A stretch of 64,000 bases of DNA from Microbacterium kyungheense (GCF_006783905.1 NZ_VFPE01000001.1:1364001-1428000), one strand, 5' to 3'. Shown: positions 17,793 through 27,409, numbered from the stretch's first letter. Notes: generated by a model from the sequence alone, not told the origin. Numbers and translations: made by a program.

Positions 17793-18861
17793 GATCGGGG
17801 CGGATGGCCCGTCCGTGCCCGACTCCGGCATCGATGCCGTGCGGGTCGGCCTGCTGCGCGAGATCGCACGCGAGGGGCGAAGGGATGCCGGCCCCCGGCG
17901 CCGCCGGACGGTCCGGTGGATCGGCGGCTCCGCGCTGGCCGGCGGCGTTGCCGCGGCGCTCGTGGTGGGCATGGTGATGGTGCCCGCGACGGCGCCCACG
18001 GCATCGGCGGCGCAGACGGTGCTGGAGAAGGCGGCGGTCGCCGGCATCCGCGCCGCCGCGACTCCCGTGCCCGCCGGGAGCTACACCCGCGTGGAGACCG
18101 CATTCACGTGGGCCACGACCTACGACGAGCAGATGCCCGCCGGTGCCGAGTTCAACAACGCGCACCGTCAGGACGCGGATGCCGTGCTCCTGATCCAGGA
18201 CGAGTCGAGCGTGTACGTGCCGGCCGACTCCGGCGGCGACTGGGTACGGGAGCGCGATCCGTACCGCGTGGCAGACGCCGCCGGCCCGCTGTCGTCCGTG
18301 GCCACCGGCGCGTGGGAACGTGAGATGGCGCCCGCGACAGCGGGGCTCGCGGGCGTCACGCGCTACCCGGGCGGGATCGTCGAGGGCGGGCGCGACGGCG
18401 ACGCGGTGACATACCACCTCGACGGACGGGAGACCTTCGCCGACATGCCGGCCGACCCGGACGGCGTCGTCGAGTGGTTCGAGGAGCGGTATGGCGCCGA
18501 AGGCGAGTCGGACGGCATCGCGCACTTCTTCATCGAGACCCTGGGCGATCTGATGTCGTTCAACCTCGCGTCCGCCGACGCACGGGCCGGAATGCTCCGG
18601 GCGTTCGCGTCGCTTCCGGGAGTGGAGGTGGTGTCGGCGGACGGTGCGCTCACGACGCTCTCGTACGAGCAGCACTTCGAGGCAGGGGCTGCGCGCGTCG
18701 AGTTCGTGCTCGACACCGCGCGCGGCTACATCCTGCAGTCGACTCACTGGGGGATGGGCGAGTACGACGAGCCGGTGGCGTTCGAGGGCATGCCGGACTG
18801 GCAGACCCGGACGGTCTCGACCGTGTCGGTCGTCGATTCCGCGCCCTCACCTTCACCCTGA
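17767..18861 (+). CDS. CU044_5270-type membrane protein paired with ECF sigma factor
   Basis: 364 residues: a cytoplasmic N-terminus of about 48 residues, one membrane segment (about 51-72), then a large extracytoplasmic domain with no recognised catalytic motif. Proteins of this build follow ECF sigma genes in many Actinobacteria, and a sensing or anti-sigma-like role is inferred, not shown; the classic zinc anti-sigma motif HxxxCxxC is absent. It overlaps the sigma gene by 26 bases, implying coupling. An 8-bp hairpin overlaps its stop codon and a strong terminator follows. Confidence 0.7.
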   Translation: MELMERVREIGADGPSVPDSGIDAVRVGLLREIAREGRRDAGPRRRRTVRWIGGSALAGGVAAALVVGMVMVPATAPTASAAQTVLEKAAVAGIRAAATPVPAGSYTRVETAFTWATTYDEQMPAGAEFNNAHRQDADAVLLIQDESSVYVPADSGGDWVRERDPYRVADAAGPLSSVATGAWEREMAPATAGLAGVTRYPGGIVEGGRDGDAVTYHLDGRETFADMPADPDGVVEWFEERYGAEGESDGIAHFFIETLGDLMSFNLASADARAGMLRAFASLPGVEVVSADGALTTLSYEQHFEAGAARVEFVLDTARGYILQSTHWGMGEYDEPVAFEGMPDWQTRTVSTVSVVDSAPSPSP

Positions 18862-18919
18862 ACTCGAGGGTGAACCGACCTCAGCGGCCGGTCCCGCCGA
18901 CACCCGGCGGGGCCGGCCG
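18852..18919 (+). terminator. Tandem terminator hairpins before dnaE
   Basis: First stem 18852-18859/18867-18874 (TTCACCCT with AGGGTGAA, 7-base loop), spanning the stop codon of the sigma-partner gene. Second stem 18885-18899/18905-18919, 15 bp with a single G-U pair and a 5-base loop. No T-tract, but stability is very high. Together they should isolate the sigma operon from dnaE. Confidence 0.7.
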
Positions 18920-18950
18920 TCGTGTCCCCGGTCGTCCGTAGACTCGGTGC

Positions 18951-21900
18951 GTGGCATCCGATTCCTTCGTCCATCTGCACGTGCACAGCGAGTACTCGAT
19001 GCTCGACGGAGCGGCAAAGATCGGCGCGATGACGCAGGCGGCCGCCGAGTACGGGATGCCGGCGATCGCGGTCACCGACCACGGCAACACCTTCGCGGCG
19101 TTCGAGTTCTATCGCGCCGCCCAGGCCGCAGGCGTGAACCCGATCATCGGCCTCGAGGCGTACGTCACGCCCGGCACGCATCGCAGCGACAAGTCGCGCG
19201 TGGCGTGGGGCTCGCCCGAGCAGAAGAGCGACGACGTCTCGGGCTCGGGCGCCTACACCCACATGACCCTGTGGAGCGAGAACACCGGGGGCATGCACAA
19301 CCTCTTCCGGCTGAGCTCGCTGTCGAGCATGGAGGGCTACTACTTCAAGCCCCGCATGGACCGCGAGCTGCTGCAGACGTACGGCAAGGGGCTCATCGCC
19401 ACCACCGGCTGCCCCTCGGGCGAGGTGCAGACCCGCCTGCGACTGGGGCAGTACGACGCGGCTCGCGCCGCGGCGGCCGAGTTCCAGGACATCTTCGGCA
19501 AAGAGAACTACTTCGCCGAGATCATGGACCACGGCCTCTCGATCGAGCGCCGGATCATGACCGACCTGCTGCGGCTCGCGAAGGATCTCGACATCCCGCT
19601 CGTGGCCACCAACGACTCGCACTACACGCACCAGCACGAGGCAGACGCCCACGCCGCGCTGCTGTGCGTGCAGTCGGGCTCCACGCTCGACGACCCGAAC
19701 CGCTTCAAGTTCGACGGCGACGGCTACTACATCAAGACCGCGCAAGAGATGCGGCAGCTCTTCCGCGACCACCCCGAGGCGTGCGACAACACGCTGCTCA
19801 TCGCCGAGCGCTGCCAGGTCGAGTTCAACACGTCGGCCAACTACATGCCGCGCTTCCCGGTGCCCGACGGCGAGACCGAGGACAGCTGGCTCATCAAAGA
19901 GGTCGAGCGGGGCCTGCACTACCGGTATCCCGGCGGCATCCCCGACAAGGTCCGCAAGCAGGCCGAGTACGAGACCGGCATCATCCTGCAGATGGGCTTC
20001 CCGGGCTACTTCCTCGTCGTCGCCGACTTCATCAACTGGGCGAAGGACAACGGGATCCGCGTCGGTCCCGGCCGTGGCTCGGGTGCGGGTTCGATGGTCG
20101 CCTACGCGATGAAGATCACCGACCTCGATCCGCTCGAGCACGGTCTGATCTTCGAGCGCTTCCTGAACCCCGACCGCGTCTCGATGCCCGACTTCGACGT
20201 CGACTTCGACGACCGTCGCCGTGGCGAGGTGATCGACTACGTCACCGCGAAGTACGGCTCGGAGCGCGTCGCGCAGATCGTCACGTACGGCACGATCAAG
20301 TCCAAGCAGGCACTCAAGGACGCGGGCCGCGTGCTCGGCTTCCCCTTCAGCATGGGGGAGCGGCTCACCAAGGCGATGCCGCCGGCCGTGATGGGCAAGG
20401 ACATGCCGCTGGACGGAATGTTCGACCCGCAGCACCCGCGGTACAAAGAGGCCGTCGAGTTCCGGACGCTCATCGAGACGGACCCCGAGGCGAAGACGGT
20501 CTTCGACCGCGCGCTGGGCCTGGAGGGGCTGAAGCGCCAGTGGGGCGTGCACGCCGCCGGCGTCATCATGTCGTCCGAGCCGCTGCTCGACATCATCCCC
20601 ATCATGCGCCGCGAGCAGGACGGCCAGATCGTCACGCAGTTCGACTACCCGTCCTGCGAGACGCTCGGCCTCATCAAGATGGACTTCCTGGGGCTGCGGA
20701 ACCTCACGATCATCTCGGATGCCCTCGACAACATCCGCCTGAACCGCGGTGAAGAGCTCGACCTCGAGCACCTCGCGCTCGATGACCGCCCCGCCTACGA
20801 CCTGCTGACCCGCGGCGACACGCTCGGCGTGTTCCAGCTCGACGGCGGGCCGATGCGCTCGCTGCTGCGGCTCATGAAGCCTGACAACTTCGAAGACGTG
20901 TCGGCTGTCATCGCGCTGTACCGCCCGGGGCCCATGGGCGCGAACTCGCACACCAACTACGCGCTGCGCAAGAACGGCCTGCAACCGGTGACGCCCATCC
21001 ATCCGGAGCTGGAAGAGCCGCTGAAGGACATCCTCGACATCAGCTACGGCCTGATCATCTACCAGGAGCAGGTCATGGCCATCGCGCAGAAGGTCGCCGG
21101 CTTCTCGCTCGGTCAGGCAGACATCCTCCGTCGCGCGATGGGCAAGAAGAAGAAGTCCGAGCTCGACAAGCAGTACGAGGGCTTCTCGGGCGGCATGAAG
21201 GAGCGCGGATTCGGGGATGCCGCGATCCAGGCGCTGTGGGACATCCTGCTGCCCTTCTCCGACTACGCCTTCAACAAGGCGCACTCCGCCGCATACGGAC
21301 TCGTCTCGTACTGGACCGCCTACCTCAAGGCGCACTATCCCGCCGAGTACATGGCGGCGCTCCTCACCAGCGTCGGCGACTCGAAGGACAAGATGGCGGT
21401 GTACCTCAACGAGTGCCGCCGCATGGGCATCAAGGTGCTGCCGCCGGACGTCGGGCAGTCGATCCGGTACTTCGCGGCCGTCGGCGAAGACATCCGCTTC
21501 GGCCTCGGCGCCGTCCGCAACGTCGGCACCAACGTCGTCGACGGCATCGTCGCGGCGCGCGCCGAGTCGACCTTCACGAGCTTCCACGACTTCCTCTCGA
21601 AGGTGCCGGTCCACGTCGCCAACAAGCGGACGGTCGAATCGCTCATCAAGGCGGGCGCGTTCGACTCTCTCGGGTCGACGCGACGCGCCCTCATGGAGAT
21701 CCACGAGGATGCCACCGAAGCCGCGGTGCTCGACAAGCGCCGCGAGGCGAACGGCGAGGTCGGGTTCGACTTCGACTCGCTGTGGGGCGACGACGAGCCG
21801 CAGCAATCGGCCAAGGTGCCCGAGCGGCCGGAGTGGACGAAGAAGGACAAGCTCGCCTTCGAGCGCGAGATGCTCGGACTGTACGTGTCGGACCATCCGC

Positions 21901-22469
21901 TCGCGGGCCTCGAGATCCCGCTGGCCAAGCACGCCTCGACGAGCATCCACGACCTGCTGGCGTCGGAGGACATCGCCGACGGCGAGATGGTGACGATCGC
22001 CGGGCTCGTGACCAGCGTGCAGCATCGCGTCGCGAAGCAGAGCGGCAACCCGTACGGCATGATCACGGTCGAGGACTTCGACGGCGAGATCACCGTCATG
22101 TACATGGGCAAGACCTACACAGAGTTCCAGCACATGCTCACCGCGGACTCGATCCTCGTCGTGCGCGGCCGCGTGTCGCGCCGCGACGACGGCATGAACC
22201 TGCACGCCCAATCGGCGTTCAGCCCCGATCTGGGGGCGTTGGACGAGTCCAGCGGGCTCGTCCTTCTCATGCCCGAGCGGCGCGCGAGCGAGGCGGTGAT
22301 CGGCGAGCTGCTGCAGACCCTGCAGCGCCACGCCGGCGACACAGAAGTGTCGCTCAAGCTGCACAGCGGCTCCGTCGCCAAGGTCTTCGAGGTGCCACAT
22401 CCGGTGCGCATCACGCCTGATCTGTACGGCGAGCTCAAGGGCCTGCTGGGCCCGCAGTGCCTCGGCTGA
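18951..22469 (+). CDS. dnaE: DNA polymerase III alpha subunit
   Basis: Replicative polymerase, 1172 residues. The PHP domain opens the chain (FVHLHVHSEYSMLDGAAK), the palm carries the catalytic Asp residues in PDFDVDFDDRRR (about 412-423), followed by the C-terminal helix-hairpin-helix, an OB-fold (GEMVTIAGLVTSVQ, GMITVEDFDGEITV) and the tau-binding end. This is DnaE1-like by length and by the intact PHP; the Y-family-associated DnaE2 is shorter. TAGACT (18939-18944) ends 6 bases before the GTG, so the transcript is probably leaderless. Confidence 0.98.
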   Translation: MASDSFVHLHVHSEYSMLDGAAKIGAMTQAAAEYGMPAIAVTDHGNTFAAFEFYRAAQAAGVNPIIGLEAYVTPGTHRSDKSRVAWGSPEQKSDDVSGSGAYTHMTLWSENTGGMHNLFRLSSLSSMEGYYFKPRMDRELLQTYGKGLIATTGCPSGEVQTRLRLGQYDAARAAAAEFQDIFGKENYFAEIMDHGLSIERRIMTDLLRLAKDLDIPLVATNDSHYTHQHEADAHAALLCVQSGSTLDDPNRFKFDGDGYYIKTAQEMRQLFRDHPEACDNTLLIAERCQVEFNTSANYMPRFPVPDGETEDSWLIKEVERGLHYRYPGGIPDKVRKQAEYETGIILQMGFPGYFLVVADFINWAKDNGIRVGPGRGSGAGSMVAYAMKITDLDPLEHGLIFERFLNPDRVSMPDFDVDFDDRRRGEVIDYVTAKYGSERVAQIVTYGTIKSKQALKDAGRVLGFPFSMGERLTKAMPPAVMGKDMPLDGMFDPQHPRYKEAVEFRTLIETDPEAKTVFDRALGLEGLKRQWGVHAAGVIMSSEPLLDIIPIMRREQDGQIVTQFDYPSCETLGLIKMDFLGLRNLTIISDALDNIRLNRGEELDLEHLALDDRPAYDLLTRGDTLGVFQLDGGPMRSLLRLMKPDNFEDVSAVIALYRPGPMGANSHTNYALRKNGLQPVTPIHPELEEPLKDILDISYGLIIYQEQVMAIAQKVAGFSLGQADILRRAMGKKKKSELDKQYEGFSGGMKERGFGDAAIQALWDILLPFSDYAFNKAHSAAYGLVSYWTAYLKAHYPAEYMAALLTSVGDSKDKMAVYLNECRRMGIKVLPPDVGQSIRYFAAVGEDIRFGLGAVRNVGTNVVDGIVAARAESTFTSFHDFLSKVPVHVANKRTVESLIKAGAFDSLGSTRRALMEIHEDATEAAVLDKRREANGEVGFDFDSLWGDDEPQQSAKVPERPEWTKKDKLAFEREMLGLYVSDHPLAGLEIPLAKHASTSIHDLLASEDIADGEMVTIAGLVTSVQHRVAKQSGNPYGMITVEDFDGEITVMYMGKTYTEFQHMLTADSILVVRGRVSRRDDGMNLHAQSAFSPDLGALDESSGLVLLMPERRASEAVIGELLQTLQRHAGDTEVSLKLHSGSVAKVFEVPHPVRITPDLYGELKGLLGPQCLG

Positions 22470-22481
22470 GGCCGCGGAATC

Positions 22482-22546
22482 CGCGTGACGAGACCGTCAC
22501 GCGCCGCAGCGGATCTCATCGGCGTCTCATGCGTCGTGGGTAATAT
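22482..22546 (+). promoter_or_regulatory. dnaE-terminal hairpin and downstream promoter
   Basis: CGCGTGAC-6-GTCACGCG (22482-22503) is a perfect 8-bp hairpin 13 bases after the dnaE stop, a plausible weak terminator. TAATAT at 22541-22546 is a good -10 box about 36 bases before the next ATG; I see no matching -35. Confidence 0.45.
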
Positions 22547-22582
22547 CAGGTCGACGCGGGCCTCGGGAGCCTGCCGGAAGGG

Positions 22583-23809
22583 ATGATCGTGACGGACGAC
22601 TACACCGACGAGAACAGACGTGAGGACGCCGCCCTGCCGGCCGAGGCCGACACGATCGCCACGGACGACACGATCGCCGCGGAGGGCACGGTCGCCGCCG
22701 AAGCGCCGCACTACGGAGTCGGCCCGTTCTCGCTCCGCGAGGTTTCGCTCGCGGGCATCTGGCTGATCGCCTTCGTCGCCTCGTTCTTCCCGGTCCGCGG
22801 CGAGATCGGCAGCGGTCTCACCGTCTGGGGGAGCGGGATCGACTGGGTGCTCACGATCGGGGTGCCTACCGTCGCCGTGTTCCTCATCGTGCTGCGCCGT
22901 CTCTCGCCGCAGGGCATCCGCCGGGTCGGCTCGCTCGGCATCGATCAGTTCGCGTCCGTCGCGTTCTCGGTGGCGACCGTGCTGTGGCTGGCCATCATCT
23001 GGAACTCCTTCATCTCGATGTTCGGCCAGGTGGGCTTCCTCGGCACATGGGTCGTGTGGGTCGAGTTCATCATGATGCTGGCGGGCGTGTTCCTCACCGT
23101 GCTCGCGCCGTTCATTCCGCCGTTCAACCAGGACTTCGTCGGGCGCACCGAAGTGCCGGCGCACCGTGCCGCACGCCCCGCGCGTCCTGTCGTGCCGCGC
23201 CCCGTCGCCCCGAGGCCCGAGCCCGAGCCCGCGGCACCGGTGTACGCCGACTACGCCGCCCCCACCGGTGCCGACGCTGAAGCCACCACCGTCATCGACG
23301 TGACGGACGCCGCTGCGCCCGCCCCGTACGCCGTCGCGGGAGCGGCGTCGCAGCCTGCGTCCGACGACGCTGCGCCGTACTGGGACGCGGACGGCGATGT
23401 CGTCGCGGCGCGCACCGGGACGGATGCCGGCACCACGACGCCTGAGGCGGCTCCGGCTGTGGAGTCGGCCGCTGCCGAGCAGGAGCCCGCCGCATCTGCG
23501 TCCGTCGCCGAGCCCTTCGTCGATGCGGCCGCCGAGCCGCAGGCCGAGCCGCAGGCCGAGCCGGTCGCCGAGCCGGCGGAGCCCGTCGCCGAGCCGCAGG
23601 CGGAGCCCGTCGCCGTCCAGCACCAGGCGTTCTGGGCTCTCGTGCCCGAAGAGCGCGACATCGTCGACGAGATCGGGATCCCGGTGTTCCGCATCGGCCC
23701 GACCGCGTGGGCGCTGGTGATCGAAGACCGGGGCGAGGTGTTCGTGGTGCGTCACGAGGACGGCCGCATCGGCTACCTGCACGACGTCTCGGGCGTCACG
23801 CGAGGCTGA
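22583..23809 (+). CDS. Membrane protein with repetitive Ala/Pro/Glu-rich region, unknown function
   Basis: 408 residues in three parts: an acidic N-terminus (1-50), four membrane segments (about 50-185: AGIWLIAFVASFFPV, WVLTIGVPTVAVFLIVL, FASVAFSVATVLWLAII, WVVWVEFIMMLAGVFLTVLAPFI), a low-complexity region (about 190-345) with AEPQAEP/AEPVAEP repeats, and a short folded C-terminal domain (ALVPEERDIVDEIGIPVFRI, WALVIEDRGEVFVV, GYLHDVSGVTRG). I do not recognise the family by function. Between dnaE and hisD, with its own -10 box. Confidence 0.75.
   Translation: MIVTDDYTDENRREDAALPAEADTIATDDTIAAEGTVAAEAPHYGVGPFSLREVSLAGIWLIAFVASFFPVRGEIGSGLTVWGSGIDWVLTIGVPTVAVFLIVLRRLSPQGIRRVGSLGIDQFASVAFSVATVLWLAIIWNSFISMFGQVGFLGTWVVWVEFIMMLAGVFLTVLAPFIPPFNQDFVGRTEVPAHRAARPARPVVPRPVAPRPEPEPAAPVYADYAAPTGADAEATTVIDVTDAAAPAPYAVAGAASQPASDDAAPYWDADGDVVAARTGTDAGTTTPEAAPAVESAAAEQEPAASASVAEPFVDAAAEPQAEPQAEPVAEPAEPVAEPQAEPVAVQHQAFWALVPEERDIVDEIGIPVFRIGPTAWALVIEDRGEVFVVRHEDGRIGYLHDVSGVTRG
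23531..23614 (+). repeat. In-frame tandem repeat of a GCCGAGCC-based unit
   Basis: Copies of a 12-base unit (GCCGAGCCGCAG and variants) encode AEPQ/AEPV repeats inside the membrane protein. Expected to vary in copy number between strains. Confidence 0.75.
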
Positions 23810-23839
23810 GCGGCCACGCCCGCGCGGTACCGTAGACGG

Positions 23840-25189
23840 ATGCTCCGGACGATCGACCTGCGCGGGCGCGCCCTGACGCCCGCCGAACTGCTCGCGACCG
23901 TTCCCCGTGCCACCGCGGCGCGGGAGGAGGCTTTCGCGACCGCCGCACACATCGTGGATGACGTGGCTGCGCGCGGCGAGGCGGCGCTCCGCGAGCAGGC
24001 CGAGCGCTTCGACGGGGCCGTCGGTCACGACATCCGTGTGCCGGCGTCGCACCTCGATGAGGCGCTGGAGGCGCTGGACCCGGCCGTGCGCACGGCTCTG
24101 GAGCAGGCGATCGCCCGCGTGCGGGAGGCCTCCGCGGCGCAGGTCCCGGCGCCGGTCGTCACCGAGCTGAGTCCGGGCGCGCGCGTGCTGCAGCGCTGGC
24201 AGCCGGTGCGCCGGGTCGGCCTGTACGTGCCCGGCGGCAAGGCCGTCTACCCCTCGAGCGTCGTCATGAACGTCGTGCCGGCTCAGGTGGCGGGCGTCGC
24301 CGAGATCGCCCTCACCTCGCCGCCGCAGCGCGAGTTCGGCGGGCGCGTGCACCCCGTCATCCTGGGTGCGGCGAAGCTCCTCGGCGTCACCGAGGTGTAC
24401 GCGATGGGCGGAGCGGGCGCCATCGGCGCCCTCGCGCACGGCGTGCCGGACCTCGGCCTCGCGCCGGTCGACGTCGTCACCGGGCCCGGCAACAACTTCG
24501 TCGCGGCCGCGAAGCGCGCCGTGGCCGGTCTCGTGGGGACGGATGCCGAGGCCGGCGCGACCGAGATCCTCATCGTCGCCGACGACAGCGCCGACCCACG
24601 ACTGGTGGCCGCCGACCTCATCAGTCAGGCCGAGCACGACGAGCAGGCCTCCGCAGTGCTCGTCACCACCTCCGAGCGACTGGCCGAGGACGTGCGCGCG
24701 GCGATCGGGCCGCGCGCCGCCGCGACCCGTCACGCCGAACGCGTGGCCGCCGCCCTCGCGGGCCCGCAGTCGGCGGTCGTGCTCGTCGACGATCTCGCGA
24801 CGGCGACCGCGTTCAGCAACGCCTACGCCCCCGAGCACCTCGAACTCCACCTGGAAGACCCGCGGGCCGAAGACTTCGTCCACGCCGGCGCGGTCTTCGT
24901 CGGCCCGGACTCGCCGGTGAGCCTCGGCGACTACCTCGCCGGCAGCAACCACGTGCTGCCCACCGGTGGCCAGGCGCGGTACTCGTCGGGGCTGTCCGCC
25001 GCGACCTTCCTGCGCCCGCAGCAGGTCATCGAGTACGAACGGGCGGCCCTCGCCGAGGTGCGCGACGCGATCGTGACCCTCGCCGAGGCCGAAGCCCTGC
25101 CCGCGCACGGAGAGGCCGTCACCGCGCGTTTCGACGCGGCATCCGCTTCTCCGGCGGGTGCCGACGCCGAGCCCGGAGTCCCGGCGTAG
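23840..25189 (+). CDS. hisD: Histidinol dehydrogenase
   Basis: Zinc- and NAD-dependent enzyme of the last two steps of histidine synthesis (histidinol to histidine). 449 residues. Conserved features: GLYVPGGKAVYPSSVVMN, GAGAIGALAHG, TGPGNNFVAAAKR, the metal ligands in AEHDEQASAVL, and YAPEHLELHLED. TACCGT at 23828-23833 ends 6 bases before the ATG. The other his genes are not adjacent here; they must lie elsewhere. Its TAG stop also forms the start of the -10-like TAGGCT of nrdR. Confidence 0.96.
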   Translation: MLRTIDLRGRALTPAELLATVPRATAAREEAFATAAHIVDDVAARGEAALREQAERFDGAVGHDIRVPASHLDEALEALDPAVRTALEQAIARVREASAAQVPAPVVTELSPGARVLQRWQPVRRVGLYVPGGKAVYPSSVVMNVVPAQVAGVAEIALTSPPQREFGGRVHPVILGAAKLLGVTEVYAMGGAGAIGALAHGVPDLGLAPVDVVTGPGNNFVAAAKRAVAGLVGTDAEAGATEILIVADDSADPRLVAADLISQAEHDEQASAVLVTTSERLAEDVRAAIGPRAAATRHAERVAAALAGPQSAVVLVDDLATATAFSNAYAPEHLELHLEDPRAEDFVHAGAVFVGPDSPVSLGDYLAGSNHVLPTGGQARYSSGLSAATFLRPQQVIEYERAALAEVRDAIVTLAEAEALPAHGEAVTARFDAASASPAGADAEPGVPA

Positions 25190-25201
25190 GCTGGCCCTGT
25201 C

Positions 25202-25696
25202 ATGCATTGCCCGTTCTGCCGCCACGCCGATTCGCGCGTCATCGACTCGCGCACGAGCGACGACGGCCTCAGCATCCGTCGTCGTCGGCAGTGCCCCGAG
25301 TGCGGCGGCCGGTTCACGACGATCGAGACGGCGAGCCTCAACGTGATCAAGCGGTCGGGGGTCATCGAGCCGTTCAGCCGCGAGAAGGTCATGTCGGGCG
25401 TGCGGAAGGCCTGTCAGGGGCGTCCGGTGACCGAGGCCGACCTCGCCGTGCTCGCGCAGACCGTCGAAGAGAGCATCCGGCAGACAGGCGCCTCGCAGCT
25501 GGACGCGAACGAGATCGGCCTCGCGATCCTCAAGCCGCTGCGCGCCCTCGACGAGGTGGCGTACCTGCGGTTCGCGAGCGTGTACCAGGCCTTCGACTCT
25601 CTGGAGGATTTCGAGTCGGCGATCGAGCAGCTGCGCCTGGACCACGGTCGTGCGGCCGTCGGCGCCGACGCGCAGGCGGAGTCCGCCGAAGCATGA
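25202..25696 (+). CDS. nrdR: Transcriptional repressor NrdR
   Basis: Nucleotide-sensing repressor of ribonucleotide reductase genes. 164 residues. N-terminal zinc ribbon with Cys3, Cys6, Cys31 and Cys34, then an ATP-cone ([46 protein letters not shown]). The ATG at 25202 is 9 bases after TAGGCT (25187-25192), with no Shine-Dalgarno. In other bacteria it binds NrdR boxes upstream of nrd operons; none of those operons is in this window. Confidence 0.97.
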   Translation: MHCPFCRHADSRVIDSRTSDDGLSIRRRRQCPECGGRFTTIETASLNVIKRSGVIEPFSREKVMSGVRKACQGRPVTEADLAVLAQTVEESIRQTGASQLDANEIGLAILKPLRALDEVAYLRFASVYQAFDSLEDFESAIEQLRLDHGRAAVGADAQAESAEA

Positions 25697-25723
25697 CCCG
25701 CGCGGCCCGATAGCCTAGAGGGG

Positions 25724-26749
25724 ATGTATCCCCTTCTCTTCCGCACCGTGCTGTCGCGCATGGATCCCGAGTCCGCCCACCACGCCGCGATGCGGGTCAT
25801 CCGCGTGCTCGGCGTTCCGCCGTTCTCGTGGGCGGCCCGAGCCGTGACGAAACCTGCTCCCGAGCTCGCGACCACCGCGCTCGGTCTGCGGTTCGACTCG
25901 CCCTTCGGTGTCGCGGCCGGGTTCGACAAGGACGTCAAGGGAGCCGCGGGCCTGTATGCGCTGGGCTTCGGCCACGTCGAGGTGGGCACCGTCACCGCGA
26001 TCCCGCAGGACGGCAACCCCCGTCCGCGCCTGTTCCGTCTGATCCCCGACCGCGCGGTCGTCAACCGGATGGGCTTCAACAACCGCGGCGCCGAGGCGGC
26101 GGCAGACCGCCTGCGCGCGCTGCGCAAGCGGTCGCGTCGCGCCGTCCTCGGGGTCAACATCGGCAAGAGCCGTGTCGTCGACGTCGCGGACGCCACCGCG
26201 GATTACGTGCGCAGCGCGACGCTGCTGGCCCCGCTGGCGGACTACCTCGTCGTCAACGTCTCGTCCCCGAACACCCCGGGACTGCGCGGGCTGCAGGCCG
26301 TCGAGACGCTGCGGCCGCTCCTGGACGCCGTGCGGGATGCGGCCGGGGCCACGCCCCTCCTCGTCAAGATCGCGCCCGACCTGCCCGACGACGAGATCGC
26401 CGCGATCGCGCAGCTCGCCGTCGACGCGGGACTGGCCGGCATCATCGCCACGAACACCACGATCTCGCGCGAGGGCCTGTCGACCGATGCCGCGACGGTC
26501 GTGGCCGCGGGCGAGGGCGGACTCTCGGGTGCGCCCCTCAAGGCCCGCGCGCTCGAGGTGCTGCGCCTGGTGCGCGAGAGCGTGCCCGCCGACTTCTGCG
26601 TCATCTCGGTCGGCGGCATCGAGACCGCCGCGGACGTCCAGGAGAGAGTGGATGCCGGAGCCGACCTCGTGCAGGGCTACACGGCGTTCCTCTACCGCGG
26701 CCCGCTGTGGGCGCGGCAGATCAACCGCGGGCTCCGCGCGAGGCGCTGA
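25724..26749 (+). CDS. pyrD: Dihydroorotate dehydrogenase (quinone), class 2
   Basis: Membrane-associated flavoprotein oxidising dihydroorotate to orotate in pyrimidine synthesis, passing electrons to quinone. 341 residues. The N-terminal helix (YPLLFRTVLSRMDPESAHHAA) is the class 2 membrane-tunnel element. FMN-barrel motifs: SPFGVAAGFDKD, VNRMGFNNRGA, NVSSPNTPGLR, NTTISREGL, ISVGGIETAADV. TAGCCT (25711-25716) ends 7 bases before the ATG. Convergent with the DUF3043 gene. Confidence 0.96.
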   Translation: MYPLLFRTVLSRMDPESAHHAAMRVIRVLGVPPFSWAARAVTKPAPELATTALGLRFDSPFGVAAGFDKDVKGAAGLYALGFGHVEVGTVTAIPQDGNPRPRLFRLIPDRAVVNRMGFNNRGAEAAADRLRALRKRSRRAVLGVNIGKSRVVDVADATADYVRSATLLAPLADYLVVNVSSPNTPGLRGLQAVETLRPLLDAVRDAAGATPLLVKIAPDLPDDEIAAIAQLAVDAGLAGIIATNTTISREGLSTDAATVVAAGEGGLSGAPLKARALEVLRLVRESVPADFCVISVGGIETAADVQERVDAGADLVQGYTAFLYRGPLWARQINRGLRARR

Positions 26750-26750
26750 G

Positions 26751-26764
26751 CCCGCGACGGCGGG
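26751..26764. terminator. Short GC hairpin between pyrD and the DUF3043 gene
   Basis: CCCGC-GACG-GCGGG, with possible outer pairing (AGCCC/GGGCT), fills the 24-base gap between two converging genes. Probably a shared terminator; weak by itself. Confidence 0.35.
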
Positions 26765-26773
26765 AGGGCTTGC

Positions 26774-27373
26774 TCAGGCGGGCTTCTGGCCGCGCTTGAC
26801 CTGGGGCTTCGGGAGGCGCAGGAAGCGCATCTGCACGGTGCGCATCGCCGCGTACCAGCCGAGGCCCTTCTCCATCTTGTCGGCGCCGAACTTCTTCTTC
26901 ACGGCGCGCTTCACGAGGATCGACGTGAGGACCATGTCGACGATGACGAAGACGATGAAGATCCACAGTCCCACGAACGCGTAGAACTGCAGCGCGGGGA
27001 TGTTGACGAAGGTCGCCAGGATCACGAGCACCATCGCCGGCATCACGATCTCGCCGAGGTGCCAGCCGGCGTCGACCCAGTCACGCGCGAACTTGCGCTG
27101 CGCGCCCTGGTCGCGGGCGGGCAGGTACCGCGGGTCGCCGTTGGCCATGCCGATGCGGGCCTTCTCGCGCTGGGTGGCGAGGTCGGCCTTGGCGCGCGCC
27201 TTGGCCTCCTTGGTGTCGGGCACGAGAGGGCGCTTGCGGGCGGCCTCCTGCTCGGCTCGACTCGGGGTGGCGCGGCCCTTGCCGGCGGGTGCGCCGTTGA
27301 GCCCACCCCCACCATTGAGCACGGTGCCCTCGGAAGGGGCGTCGTTCGGCGCGGGTGCGGAGTTCTTGGCCAC
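26774..27373 (-). CDS. DUF3043 family membrane protein
   Basis: 199 residues. A long charged N-terminus (1-110, with KRPLVPDTKEAKARAKADL and NGDPRYLPARDQGAQRKFARDWVD, typical of DUF3043) precedes two membrane helices (VMPAMVLVILATFVNI; YAFVGLWIFIVFVIVDMV) and a basic C-terminus. The family is confined to Actinobacteria and has no known function. The GTG at 27373 has a GAGGA about 9 bases upstream. It diverges from the M20 peptidase gene through overlapping -10 boxes. Confidence 0.85.
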   Translation of the reverse strand: MAKNSAPAPNDAPSEGTVLNGGGGLNGAPAGKGRATPSRAEQEAARKRPLVPDTKEAKARAKADLATQREKARIGMANGDPRYLPARDQGAQRKFARDWVDAGWHLGEIVMPAMVLVILATFVNIPALQFYAFVGLWIFIVFVIVDMVLTSILVKRAVKKKFGADKMEKGLGWYAAMRTVQMRFLRLPKPQVKRGQKPA

Positions 27374-27409
27374 GGCTGATCCTCGGGATGCGAAAGAAGG
27401 GGTGCCCCT

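Noticed and set aside
18744..22400. Long reverse-strand open frame opposite dnaE
   Set aside because: High G+C makes long antisense frames common. It lies exactly opposite dnaE, its translation is Arg/His/Val/Asp-rich with no domain, and there is no promoter or start context.
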